Assembly: GCA_003647095.1 (NCBI GenBank)
Contig: QMME01000012.1
Location: forward strand, 1-23,844
Direction of reading: 5' to 3'
Source of the DNA: Deltaproteobacteria bacterium
GTDB lineage: Bacteria > Myxococcota > B64-G9
DNA: 23,844 nt
Part shown: piece after piece, positions 15,961 through 22,937 of the stretch
Layout: every line of letters starts with the position of its first letter
Position numbering within the stretch: position 1 is the first letter of the stretch
The notes under the pieces: generated by a model
The model's input: only the letters and a program-made list of their open reading frames with translations
Told to the model about the DNA's origin: nothing
Database searches by the model: none
Program-made: the position numbers and the translations under genes

Positions 15961-16372
15961 AACCAGTCGCTTCGGGACCCTGGAGATCGAGAGGGAAGAA
16001 TTGATCGAATTTCCCCAGGGAATGATCGGTTTTGCCGATCAGAGGGAATACCTGCTCATCGATCACGCTCCTGGATCGCCGGTGCACTGGCTGCAATCGA
16101 CCCAGGTACCCGGCCTGGCCTTCCCCTTGGTGGATCCGGACCGCTTCGTTGACGGCTACCTGGTACACCCCCCGGCAGAAATGAATGAATTGCTGGGTTC
16201 CTGCGAACCGGCGGATCTGTGGCTGGGGGTGGTGATGTCGCTGCCGGTGAGCGGCCGGCCGACGCTCAACCTCAAGGCCCCGGTGGTGATGAACTCGTGT
16301 ACCCGCCGTGGTGTGCAACTGGTGTTGGACCAGGATCTGCCGGTGCGCCTGCCCATAGGTCGACAGAAATGA
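15950..16372 (+). CDS. fliW: Flagellar assembly factor FliW (CsrA antagonist)
   Basis: A 140-residue FliW. It begins MKIETSRFGTLEIEREELIE, followed by FPQGMIGFADQREYLLID, which is the family hallmark. The C-terminal NLKAPVVMNSCTRRGVQLVL is also standard. FliW binds either CsrA or flagellin. When flagellin is secreted, FliW is freed and removes CsrA from flagellin mRNA. The ATG at 15950 lies inside the end of csrA. A longer in-frame extension upstream has no similarity, so this start is preferred. Direct csrA-fliW overlap supports coupled, near-equal synthesis of the two partners. Confidence 0.95.
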   Translation: MKIETSRFGTLEIEREELIEFPQGMIGFADQREYLLIDHAPGSPVHWLQSTQVPGLAFPLVDPDRFVDGYLVHPPAEMNELLGSCEPADLWLGVVMSLPVSGRPTLNLKAPVVMNSCTRRGVQLVLDQDLPVRLPIGRQK

Positions 16373-16376
16373 AGCC

Positions 16377-19160
16377 ATGAGCAACGACGGCGACATCTGG
16401 TCCCAGCTAGTGGCCGAGGCCCGGGAGGCGGACCGGGACGACCGGGAGGCGGGGACCGACGTCGACCAGGGTAGATTGTTGCTCGCGCGCTTGCTGGCTT
16501 TCCGGCGCTACAACCGGGCACGCCTCGACAGGTTGCGCCGGGGTCTCGACAGCGAAACCCGGGCGGTGTTCGACCTGCTGCCGCTGCTGGTGCACCAGCC
16601 CGTCAACGGTGCCCCGGGTGGGGACGACCCTCACCGTGGAGGCTACGGTATCGTCAACTTCGAGGCCAATCAGCACATGCAACACGCCCTGGAGAGGTTT
16701 TTCCCCCAGGCTCCCTGGCGCCCGGGTGCCTTGCTGGGGCGTCCGGTGATTCATTCCCTGTTGGCCATGGGGAGCATGGGCACGTTGGCCCAAACCAGTC
16801 GTTCCGATCTCGACCTGTGGGTGATCTTCGACGAGGGGATCATGGGCACCGACCAGCACGAACGCCTGCAGGAACGCCTGGGGCAGGTGGAGCGCTGGGC
16901 CGACGAGCGGGGGCTGGAGGTACACTTCTTTCCCCTGACCGCCGGACAGGTGCGCCGGGCCGATTTCGGTTCGGTGGGCCCGGAAAGCGCCGGCAGCGCC
17001 CTGCGGCAGATGCTCAAGGAGGAGTTCTACCGCACCCACCTGCTGTTGCAGGGGCGGGTGCCGCTGTGGTGGTTGGCAGAGGCTGGTGCCAATCGGGAAG
17101 ACTGCCTCCGGGTTGGTGAGCAACTGCTCCGGGAAGCGAACCTGAACGGGGACGACTTCATCGACCTGGGTAATCCCGAGCCCGTGGTGCCCGGGGAGTA
17201 CCTGGGTGCTTGCCTGTGGCAGATCGTCAAGTCATTGCGGCGTCCCTTCAAGTCGTTGCTGAAATTGACACTGCTGGAAAGGACCCTGCGTTGGCCGGAG
17301 TCGACGCTGCTGTGCGAGGAGTTGAAGGCCCGGGTGCAGGAGGGAGCCGACGACGATTCCCTGGCCGCCGATCCCTACTTCATCATGGTGGATACCGTGG
17401 TGGGCGATTTCGAGCGCGGTGGGCTGCCGGATACCGCCGACCTGCTCAAGACCTGTTTCTACCTGCAACTGCTGGCCGGGCGGGCTCCGGCCGGTGCCGA
17501 GATCCTGCGCCGGCAGTTGCTGTCACGCCTGGCCGAGAGCTGGGGCTGGAGCGCCGCCGAGCAGGCCCGGCTGGACGGCTACCTGCGCTGGCCGCTGGCA
17601 GAAGTAGTGGCGGTGGGCCGGCGTATAGAGAGCTACATGGACACCATCCTGGATGGACTGCGCCAGCAGTTGGGCAGCAGCCAGGCCGACGCGCTCGACC
17701 CCCGGGACATGCGCCTGCTGGAGCGGAAGATCCGTACTTCCCGTTCCATGCATCACCGCCAGGTGCCGTTGTTGCCCGTGGCCTACTATCCCGGCAACCT
17801 GGAACAGGCACAGCTGCGGGTGCGGGAGTCGGAGACCGGCTGGTGGATTGCGGTCGGTAACAGCGAAGGCCCGGTCGCCGGTCCCCTGGAGTCGATCGAT
17901 CTCACGGCCATGTGTGCCGTCGTCAACGGCTGGTTCGGCCCGGCCACCGCGGTGTCGGTGGAGGGAGGGCAGGTCACTTCCGCCGGACTGCGGAGGCGCA
18001 TGGAGCGCATGGCCCGGTTGTTTTCCGGTGCCCGCCCGGAACTGGTGCCCATCGATCACTTCGCCGCCGAGGCATGCCCCCAGGCGGTATTGTTGGAGGT
18101 CCGGGCCGAGGGTCGGCCGCAATCGGATGTCCCCGGTACCACCAGGTTGTCGGAGCAGTGGGACCTTCTGGACTATGGCCGGCAGCACCTGTGCTTGCTG
18201 GACGAGGTTCTGGTGTGGACCCTGACCACCTGGGGCACCGTTGTCCACCGTCGTTACCGGGGAAGCGCGGGATTGCCGCGGTTGTTGTTGGAGCTGCTGC
18301 AGCAGCTCCACGGCAACGGCTACCTGCACCTGGAGGCGGTGCCCGGCGACGGCACGGCGGAATCGCTGGCCATGTCCAAGCGCCTCCAGGTCACCCTGGA
18401 GGCGGCTGGAAACGGCCTGCTGGCCGCGGACGGTCAAGAAACCGCCTTGTTGACGACCATAGCCGATTACAACTGGATGCTGTTGCGCCGGGACGAGGAA
18501 TTCCGCCTGGTGGGGCCGCTGGATGCCCGGGCGACCAGTGACCTGCTGGCAGAGGGAGGACGACGCCTGGTGGTGGATCCGGGTAGCGTTCGCTGGTCGG
18601 TACTGCGCTGGGCCCTGGAGCGACACCGTGTCGGCTGCGAGGAGGTCTTCCTGTTCCGTGACGAGGAAATCGCCGCGGTGGTCTGTGGTGCCGAGGGGCA
18701 GATCCTCTTGCTGGAAGGAATGCCCGAGGCCGCCTCTCGGTTGATCGAGCAGGTCGGCGGCCGGGAAGCCTTGAAAGCTTGTTATCTGCGTACCGACACC
18801 GGGCGTTTCTCCGAGTGCGGCCTGCCAGTCGCCCGAATGGAGAAGGCGGATCTGATCGCCGAGGTGGTGGAGCCGGAGCGGATACGCTTGTGGGTAACCG
18901 GCATGGAAAGACCGGCCCGCAGCCTCGACCAGGCCGCCACCTGGTTGCTCAGTCTCTGGCGACCCGGAGCCGAACGCTCGCCGCGGCTGCGGTTACGTCA
19001 CCCCGTGGGGTGCAGCTGGGATATGTCTCTGGCGGAACGGTTGCGCCTGCATGCTCAGTTGCTGGAAAGAATCGAAAAACGCTGCCGCCAGGCGCTGCCC
19101 GGTGGACGGAGGAAAAGCCCGGGGCGGGGGATCAACAATGGTCGCGGCGATCCGATGTAG
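16377..19160 (+). CDS. cyaA: Class I adenylate cyclase homologue
   Basis: A 927-residue protein that resembles enterobacterial-type (class I) adenylate cyclase along its N-terminal catalytic and central parts. The active-site motif runs from Gly132-Ser133 through Ser143-Asp144-x-Asp146-x-Trp148, with the same spacing as Ser103, Ser113, Asp114, Asp116 and Trp118 of E. coli CyaA. Downstream, EEFYRTHLLLQGRVPLWWL, DFIDLGNP and GACLWQIVKSLRRPFKSLLK follow the same order as in CyaA. Residues about 450-700 also look alike; the last 200 are unlike anything I recognise. It should make cAMP from ATP in the cytosol. The ribosome site is weak (AATGAAG). It sits four bases after fliW, so it shares the csrA-fliW message. 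Activity and substrate are inferred. Confidence 0.82.
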   Translation: MSNDGDIWSQLVAEAREADRDDREAGTDVDQGRLLLARLLAFRRYNRARLDRLRRGLDSETRAVFDLLPLLVHQPVNGAPGGDDPHRGGYGIVNFEANQHMQHALERFFPQAPWRPGALLGRPVIHSLLAMGSMGTLAQTSRSDLDLWVIFDEGIMGTDQHERLQERLGQVERWADERGLEVHFFPLTAGQVRRADFGSVGPESAGSALRQMLKEEFYRTHLLLQGRVPLWWLAEAGANREDCLRVGEQLLREANLNGDDFIDLGNPEPVVPGEYLGACLWQIVKSLRRPFKSLLKLTLLERTLRWPESTLLCEELKARVQEGADDDSLAADPYFIMVDTVVGDFERGGLPDTADLLKTCFYLQLLAGRAPAGAEILRRQLLSRLAESWGWSAAEQARLDGYLRWPLAEVVAVGRRIESYMDTILDGLRQQLGSSQADALDPRDMRLLERKIRTSRSMHHRQVPLLPVAYYPGNLEQAQLRVRESETGWWIAVGNSEGPVAGPLESIDLTAMCAVVNGWFGPATAVSVEGGQVTSAGLRRRMERMARLFSGARPELVPIDHFAAEACPQAVLLEVRAEGRPQSDVPGTTRLSEQWDLLDYGRQHLCLLDEVLVWTLTTWGTVVHRRYRGSAGLPRLLLELLQQLHGNGYLHLEAVPGDGTAESLAMSKRLQVTLEAAGNGLLAADGQETALLTTIADYNWMLLRRDEEFRLVGPLDARATSDLLAEGGRRLVVDPGSVRWSVLRWALERHRVGCEEVFLFRDEEIAAVVCGAEGQILLLEGMPEAASRLIEQVGGREALKACYLRTDTGRFSECGLPVARMEKADLIAEVVEPERIRLWVTGMERPARSLDQAATWLLSLWRPGAERSPRLRLRHPVGCSWDMSLAERLRLHAQLLERIEKRCRQALPGGRRKSPGRGINNGRGDPM
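19132..19158 (+). promoter_or_regulatory. Candidate sigma-28 promoter for flagellin
   Basis: TCAACAAT at 19132-19139, eleven bases, then TCCGATGT at 19151-19158. The known consensus is TAAAGTTT-N11-GCCGATAA, and TCAA is an accepted -35 variant in pseudomonads. The spacing is exact; the -10 matches CCGAT and little else. It overlaps the last codons of the cyclase gene and would start transcription near 19165, leaving a leader of about 158 bases. Confidence 0.5.
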
Positions 19161-19174
19161 GGGGATGAGGCAAA

Positions 19175-19190
19175 GGTCGCTCGGGCGACC
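19175..19190 (+). promoter_or_regulatory. Stem-loop at the start of the flagellin leader
   Basis: GGTCGC and GCGACC form a perfect six-base-pair stem around the loop TCGG. If transcription starts near 19165 it lies about ten bases into the RNA, where it could protect the 5' end. No T-run follows, so it is not a terminator. Confidence 0.45.
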
Positions 19191-19202
19191 CGGCCCCCGG
19201 GG

Positions 19203-19213
19203 AAAGGAGGTGA
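19203..19213 (+). promoter_or_regulatory. Perfect Shine-Dalgarno sequence without an obvious gene
   Basis: AAAGGAGGTGA is fully complementary to the usual 3' end of 16S rRNA. No ATG, GTG or TTG lies 5-9 bases after GGAGG, and flagellin starts 110 bases later with its own site. It may be a ribosome standby site, an additional GGA contact for CsrA, or the relic of a lost start. Confidence 0.4.
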
Positions 19214-19275
19214 GCGGAAATACCGGGTCCAGTCGACCGCCTGGTGGCGCGAACAACCTGAGCTTCACAAACGGC

Positions 19276-19321
19276 CGGGGCCGGGGAAGGCCCCGAAAAG
19301 ACAACATTCAAGGAGGAATGT
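19276..19321 (+). promoter_or_regulatory. Tandem GGA-loop hairpins, predicted CsrA-binding site over the flagellin ribosome site
   Basis: The first hairpin (19276-19295) has a seven-pair perfect stem, CGGGGCC with GGCCCCG, and the loop GGGGAA. The second (19304-19321) has a six-pair perfect stem, ACATTC with GAATGT, and the loop AAGGAG. The second loop is part of the flagellin Shine-Dalgarno AGGAGG (19311-19316), which precedes the ATG at 19323. CsrA is known to prefer ARGGA in hairpin loops, and its dimer bridges two such sites. The two GGA triplets are about 27 bases apart. CsrA should block ribosomes here, and FliW should relieve the block. Confidence 0.62.
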
Positions 19322-19322
19322 C

Positions 19323-20159
19323 ATGCCACTTTCAATCCAGACCAACGTAGCGTCCATCAATGCCCAGCGCAACATGCAGACCACCATGATGTCCATGGAA
19401 AGCTCGCTGTCCCGGTTGTCCTCCGGCTACCGCATCACCAAGGCCGGTGACGACGCCGCCGGGCTGGGAGTGAGCGAGAACCTGCGGGCGCAGATACGCT
19501 CCCTGCAGCAGGCCCAACGCAACGCCTACGACGGTGTGAACGTGGTGCAGATCGCCGAGGGTTCCTACAACGAGATCTCCAACATTCTGGTGCGCATGCG
19601 CGAGCTGGCCATGCAGAGCGCCTCCGATGGCATCGGCGACACCGAGCGCGGCTACCTGCAGACGGAGTTCACCGCCCTGCACAGCGAGATCGACCGCATC
19701 GTCGACACCACCGAGTTCAACGGCCAGAAGCTCATCGACGGCTCGCTGTCGGGATCGTCCAACGCCCTGACCTTCCAGGTGGGCATCAGGAACACCGCCA
19801 ACGATCGCATCAGCCTGTCCATCAACGACAGCGGTACCAGCGCCCTGGGCCTGAGCGCGGTGTACGTCAGCACCAAGTCCGGAGCCCAGACGGCCCTGAG
19901 CGCCATCGACTCGGCCATCCAGACGGTGAGCACCCGCCGGGCCCAGCTGGGAGCCCTGGGCAACCGCCTCAACTCCACCATCGCCAACCTGGGGGTGGCC
20001 TACGAGAACCTCTCCTCGGCCAACTCCCGCATCCGTGACGTGGACGTGGCGGTGGAGACGTCATCGCTGACCCGGAGCCAGATCCTGCTGCAGGCCGGTG
20101 TGGCGGTGCTGGCACAGGCGAACGCCGTTCCGCAGGTGGCGTTGAGCCTGCTTGGCTAA
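19323..20159 (+). CDS. fliC: Flagellin (major filament protein)
   Basis: A 278-residue flagellin. The N-terminal D0/D1 region (residues 1 to about 140) has SIQTNVASINAQRNM, SLSRLSSGYRITKAGDDAAG and ILVRMRELAMQSASD. The C-terminal D1/D0 region (about 190-278) has LGALGNRLNSTIANLG, NSRIRDVDVAVETSS and the final QVALSLLG. The exposed middle is only about 50 residues, so the filament would be thin-domained like other minimal flagellins. There are no cysteines. AGGAGG (19311-19316) lies six bases before the ATG. Codons are strongly C-ending, fitting high expression. It is secreted with FliS as chaperone. Predicted control: sigma-28 for transcription, CsrA-FliW for translation. A Maf-like gene downstream hints at glycosylation. 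Confidence 0.97.
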   Translation: MPLSIQTNVASINAQRNMQTTMMSMESSLSRLSSGYRITKAGDDAAGLGVSENLRAQIRSLQQAQRNAYDGVNVVQIAEGSYNEISNILVRMRELAMQSASDGIGDTERGYLQTEFTALHSEIDRIVDTTEFNGQKLIDGSLSGSSNALTFQVGIRNTANDRISLSINDSGTSALGLSAVYVSTKSGAQTALSAIDSAIQTVSTRRAQLGALGNRLNSTIANLGVAYENLSSANSRIRDVDVAVETSSLTRSQILLQAGVAVLAQANAVPQVALSLLG

Positions 20160-20166
20160 CCTGCCG

Positions 20167-20194
20167 GCGACGGTCTCCTTGCCGGAGCCGTCGC
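20167..20194 (+). promoter_or_regulatory. Stem-loop between flagellin and flaG
   Basis: GCGACGG, a bulged T, then CTCC pairs with GGAG-CCGTCGC around the loop TTGCC, eleven pairs in all. It begins eight bases after the flagellin stop. There is no T-run, so it is more likely an RNA-stabilising or processing structure, or a weak attenuator, than an intrinsic terminator. It could help keep flagellin mRNA more abundant than flaG. Confidence 0.5.
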
Positions 20195-20223
20195 GGGCGG
20201 TAACCCTGTTCGAGGGGTGACCC

Positions 20224-20586
20224 ATGAGTGTCCAAGGCACCCCACCTTCCGGTGGCGGTAACGGCGTGCGCGGGTCGATGCCCGATGCCGTGCCCATTGC
20301 CGAGAAAGCCCGGCGTGGGGCCAGCAGGCGCGCCCAACAGGCCTGGGAGAGTAACCTGGCCCAGGTGCAGCGGGGCTTCCGGCGCCTGCTGGAGCACATG
20401 CGCGCGGAGATGGCCGCCGACGGTGAACACATCTCCATCAAGGCCGGCCTGGAGGGTGACCCGGTGATAGTAGTGACCGACAGGTACACCGGCAAGGTCA
20501 TCCGCCAGATACCACCGGAAGTCATGCGCCGGGTGGCGGCCAAGCTGCAGCAACTGCGCGGTTTGTTCGTCGACCGGAAGGGTTAG
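20224..20586 (+). CDS. flaG: Flagellar protein FlaG
   Basis: A 120-residue protein. The C-terminal half, with VIVVTDRYTGKVIRQIPPEV (residues about 81-100) and then RRVAAKLQQLRGLF, is the FlaG domain; the Arg-Gln-Ile-Pro-Pro run is diagnostic. The N-terminal 45 residues are variable and Gly/Pro/Arg-rich. FlaG limits filament length in some bacteria, and its exact role is not settled. It lies between flagellin and fliD, as is usual. GAGGGGTGA precedes the ATG at 20224. The gene is followed by a strong terminator, so it probably ends the flagellin message. Confidence 0.9.
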   Translation: MSVQGTPPSGGGNGVRGSMPDAVPIAEKARRGASRRAQQAWESNLAQVQRGFRRLLEHMRAEMAADGEHISIKAGLEGDPVIVVTDRYTGKVIRQIPPEVMRRVAAKLQQLRGLFVDRKG

Positions 20587-20596
20587 TAGCAGGTTG

Positions 20597-20637
20597 CCGG
20601 GACGGCCCGTGCCGGTCCGCGGGCCGTCCCGGTTTTT
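20597..20637 (+). terminator. Intrinsic terminator after flaG
   Basis: A perfect 13-pair stem, CCGGGACGGCCCG (20597-20609) with CGGGCCGTCCCGG (20620-20632), has a ten-base loop and is followed at once by TTTTT. These are the parts of a Rho-independent terminator. It starts 10 bases after the flaG stop and ends 19 bases before the fliD ATG. Confidence 0.88.
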
Positions 20638-20656
20638 CGGGAAAGGAAGGACCAGG

Positions 20657-22015
20657 ATGACGTTTAGAGCGGGTGGCATTTTCTCCGGCATGGACACCAA
20701 CAGCATCATCGAGCAGCTGGTGCAACTGGAACGGGTGCCCATCCAGAACCTGCAGCGGCGCCAGTCCACCATCGCCCAGCAGCGGGCGGTCATCGGCGAC
20801 ATCGAGACGGCGCTCGAGGAACTGTCCAGCCTGATGGAGGGCATGGACGATCGGGGGTCATTGCTTTCTTACCTGGCCAGCAGCTCCAACGAGTCGGCGC
20901 TGACCGTCAGGGCCAGCGGTGACGCCGTGGCCGGCAGCCACAGCGTGACCATACAGCAACTGGCCCGGGCGGAGCAGGATCGCAGCCAGGCCTTCTCGGC
21001 GGCCGGTGACGAAGTCAAGGCCGGCACCCTGACCATCACCGTGGCGGGAGAGGATGCCGTGGAGGTCACCATCGAGGACGGCGACACCCTGGCCGACGTG
21101 GCCTACAAGATAAACACCTCCGGTGCACGGGTGACGGCGGTGGTCGTCGACACGGGGACGGCGGCCTATCTGACCCTCTACGCCGTCGACACCGGTCACC
21201 AGGTGGGCGGCAGCCCCTCGGACGCCGTCGTTATCCAGGAAAGCTACAGCGGCGCGAGCGGCCAGGAGCTGAGCTTCACGGAAACGGTACAGGCCCAGAA
21301 CGCCCGGTTCACCTTCGACGGGTTGGACATCGAGCGTCGCAGCAACACCATCTCCGATGTCGTCGAGGGGCTGGAGCTGACCCTGCTCGACGACGGCGGC
21401 ACTCCCAGCGTCACCGTTTCGGTGGAGCCCGACAGCCAGCAACTGCAGGACAACCTGCAGTCGTTCATCGATGCCTACAACCGGGCCGCCAGCCTGCTGC
21501 AGGTCCAGCTCAGCTACACCGAGGGTGAAACGACCCCGGTGCTGTTCGGCGACGGGACCCTGCGCAACCTGGCCATGCGCCTGCAAACGGTGGTCAGCGA
21601 GCAGCTCGGCGGCGGTACCGGTTCGTTTTCCACCCTGGGCTCGGTGGGGGTGAAGCTGGGAGAGGGGGGATTGTTGCAACTCGACCAGTCCACCTTCGAC
21701 GACGCCGTGGCCCGGGACTTTCGCGGTATCGCCGATGTATTCCTGACCGCCGACAGTGGTGCCTTCGATCATCTCGGCGGCGTCATCGACGACTACTCCA
21801 ACAGCGTCGACGGATTGTTTCGCTACAAGAAAGAAGCGCTCAGCGACCAGGATGACAACCTGGCCGAACAGATCGATCGCATGGAGGACCGGGTCGCTGC
21901 CTACGAGCAGCAGCTGGTGGCCCAATTTACCTACATGGAGACGGTGATCGCCCAGCTACAGAGCCAGCAGGGATCGCTGGGCTCGATTTACAGTCTGTTT
22001 TCCTCGGGAGAATGA
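20657..22015 (+). CDS. fliD: Filament cap protein FliD (HAP2)
   Basis: A 452-residue cap protein. The N-terminal domain has GGIFSGMDTNSIIEQLVQLE (about residues 6-25), the FliD hallmark. The middle has AEQDRSQAFS and a FLG-hook-type strand region. The C-terminal domain has DNLQSFIDAYNRAASLLQVQ and ends in a coiled coil (EQIDRMEDRVAAYEQQLVAQ) with FTYMETVIAQLQSQ. It forms the pentameric or similar cap at the filament tip that folds incoming flagellin. I chose the ATG at 20657 because GGAAGG lies six bases upstream. An in-frame start at 20594 would lie in the terminator hairpin and adds unconserved residues. No promoter was found between the terminator and this gene. Confidence 0.94.
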   Translation: MTFRAGGIFSGMDTNSIIEQLVQLERVPIQNLQRRQSTIAQQRAVIGDIETALEELSSLMEGMDDRGSLLSYLASSSNESALTVRASGDAVAGSHSVTIQQLARAEQDRSQAFSAAGDEVKAGTLTITVAGEDAVEVTIEDGDTLADVAYKINTSGARVTAVVVDTGTAAYLTLYAVDTGHQVGGSPSDAVVIQESYSGASGQELSFTETVQAQNARFTFDGLDIERRSNTISDVVEGLELTLLDDGGTPSVTVSVEPDSQQLQDNLQSFIDAYNRAASLLQVQLSYTEGETTPVLFGDGTLRNLAMRLQTVVSEQLGGGTGSFSTLGSVGVKLGEGGLLQLDQSTFDDAVARDFRGIADVFLTADSGAFDHLGGVIDDYSNSVDGLFRYKKEALSDQDDNLAEQIDRMEDRVAAYEQQLVAQFTYMETVIAQLQSQQGSLGSIYSLFSSGE

Positions 22016-22019
22016 CGAG

Positions 22020-22409
22020 ATGCCCAATCCCTATCTGCAGGCCAAGGTAATGACCGCCACGCCGGGTGAACTGCTGCTCATGCTCTATGACGGGGCCCTG
22101 CGTTTCTGCCGCCAGGCCGCCGCTCACCTGGAGCACGGCAAGCCGGACCAGGCCCGCCGGCCGCTGGGCCGTACCCTGGCCATCGTGCAGGAGCTGCACG
22201 GCATGCTGAATCCCTCCCAGGCACCGGAGCTGTGTGCCCGACTGGAGTCCCTGTACCTGTTTTCCGAACAACGACTGCTCGAGGCCCTGGCCTCCGGTGA
22301 GGCCATTCCGGTACGCGAGGTGGAGAAGGTGCTGGAACAGTTGCGTCAGGGCTGGGTGGAAGCGGTGGACCAGGTCGAGGCCCGGCCGGTGGAACGGAGG
22401 ACGGGATGA
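22020..22409 (+). CDS. fliS: Flagellin export chaperone FliS
   Basis: A 129-residue helical protein that begins with NPYLQAKVMTATPGELLLML, then YDGALRFCRQAAAHLEHG, the FliS pattern. FliS is a cytoplasmic chaperone that holds the flagellin C-terminal helix, prevents premature polymerisation and hands it to FlhA. The ATG at 22020 is 4 bases after the fliD stop; GGGAG lies nine bases upstream inside fliD, so coupling to fliD is likely. The C-terminal tail (EKVLEQLRQGWVEAVDQVEA) is helical. Length matches the family. It overlaps the next gene as ATGA. Confidence 0.94.
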   Translation: MPNPYLQAKVMTATPGELLLMLYDGALRFCRQAAAHLEHGKPDQARRPLGRTLAIVQELHGMLNPSQAPELCARLESLYLFSEQRLLEALASGEAIPVREVEKVLEQLRQGWVEAVDQVEARPVERRTG

Positions 22410-22792
22410 ATCGGTCCGGCGAACGGCAGGCAGAGGAAACCTGGGAGTTGCTGACCAGGGTGGAAAAGCTCAGCCTGCGCATCCTGGAGGTTCTCGAGGG
22501 ACCGGAACTCGACGGGCTGGACAGGTTGCTCGGGGAGCGTCAAGCCTGCATCGATCGGTTGAGTGGACTTGACACCACCTGGATGGCCCGCCTGGAAGAG
22601 CACCGCCGTCGGGATATCATCAGTTATTTCAAGAAGATAAACGACATGGGGGGGCGTTTGTTGGAGCGGGCTCGGCACCGGGCCGAGCAGCTCGCTGCCA
22701 GCAGGCGTCAAAACGCCGTCGCCCGCAGGGCGGCTACAGGATATCGTCCCCCCCGCCTGCGGCTGGTCATCGATCGCCGACTGGAAGCATAA
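22406..22792 (+). CDS. fliT: FliT-like flagellar chaperone
   Basis: A 128-residue charged, helical protein beginning NRSGERQAEETWELLTRVEK, directly after fliS with an ATGA overlap. Position, size and helix-rich composition suggest FliT, the FliD chaperone, whose sequence is poorly conserved. I do not see a decisive motif, so this call rests mainly on context. The last 35 residues are Arg/Ala-rich and may be disordered. The gene contains a seven-G run (22648-22654) and a seven-C run (22748-22754). It could also be an unrelated small flagellar protein with a similar fold. Confidence 0.62.
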   Translation: MNRSGERQAEETWELLTRVEKLSLRILEVLEGPELDGLDRLLGERQACIDRLSGLDTTWMARLEEHRRRDIISYFKKINDMGGRLLERARHRAEQLAASRRQNAVARRAATGYRPPRLRLVIDRRLEA

Positions 22793-22863
22793 CCTCCCGC
22801 TATTACAGACTATCTTTCGCGAGACATGGCCGCGATGTCCTCCCTGCCTCGACCCTTGCTGGC

Positions 22864-22879
22864 TGGCACTCCAATTGCA
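22864..22879 (+). promoter_or_regulatory. Sigma-54 promoter of the kinase gene
   Basis: TGGCAC, five bases (TCCAA), then TTGCA, with exactly ten bases between the invariant GG and GC. This is an essentially perfect sigma-54 site in a gap between genes. Transcription would start near 22890, about 48 bases before the ATG at 22938. An activator protein is required. Two weak inverted repeats upstream, GGCGT-CAAA-ACGCC (22704-22717) and TCGCG-N9-CGCGA (22817-22835), are possible activator sites. Confidence 0.85.
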
Positions 22880-22937
22880 TGGCAATGCCCTGCGAGGTGT
22901 GCCTGCCGAGAGGCGGAGAGGAGGCGAGGAGACAGGC

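Noticed and set aside
17523..18626. Minus-strand frame of 367 codons opposite the cyclase gene.
   Set aside because: Composition is that of antisense GC-rich DNA, and the plus-strand protein shows clear homology.
19164..19350. Possible small protein frame through the flagellin leader (MRQRSLGRPG...).
   Set aside because: It runs into flagellin out of frame, is Arg/Gly-rich low complexity and crosses the hairpins; a structured leader explains the region better.
20594..20656. Longer in-frame N-terminus for FliD.
   Set aside because: It would translate the terminator hairpin and has no ribosome site; the ATG at 20657 fits the family.
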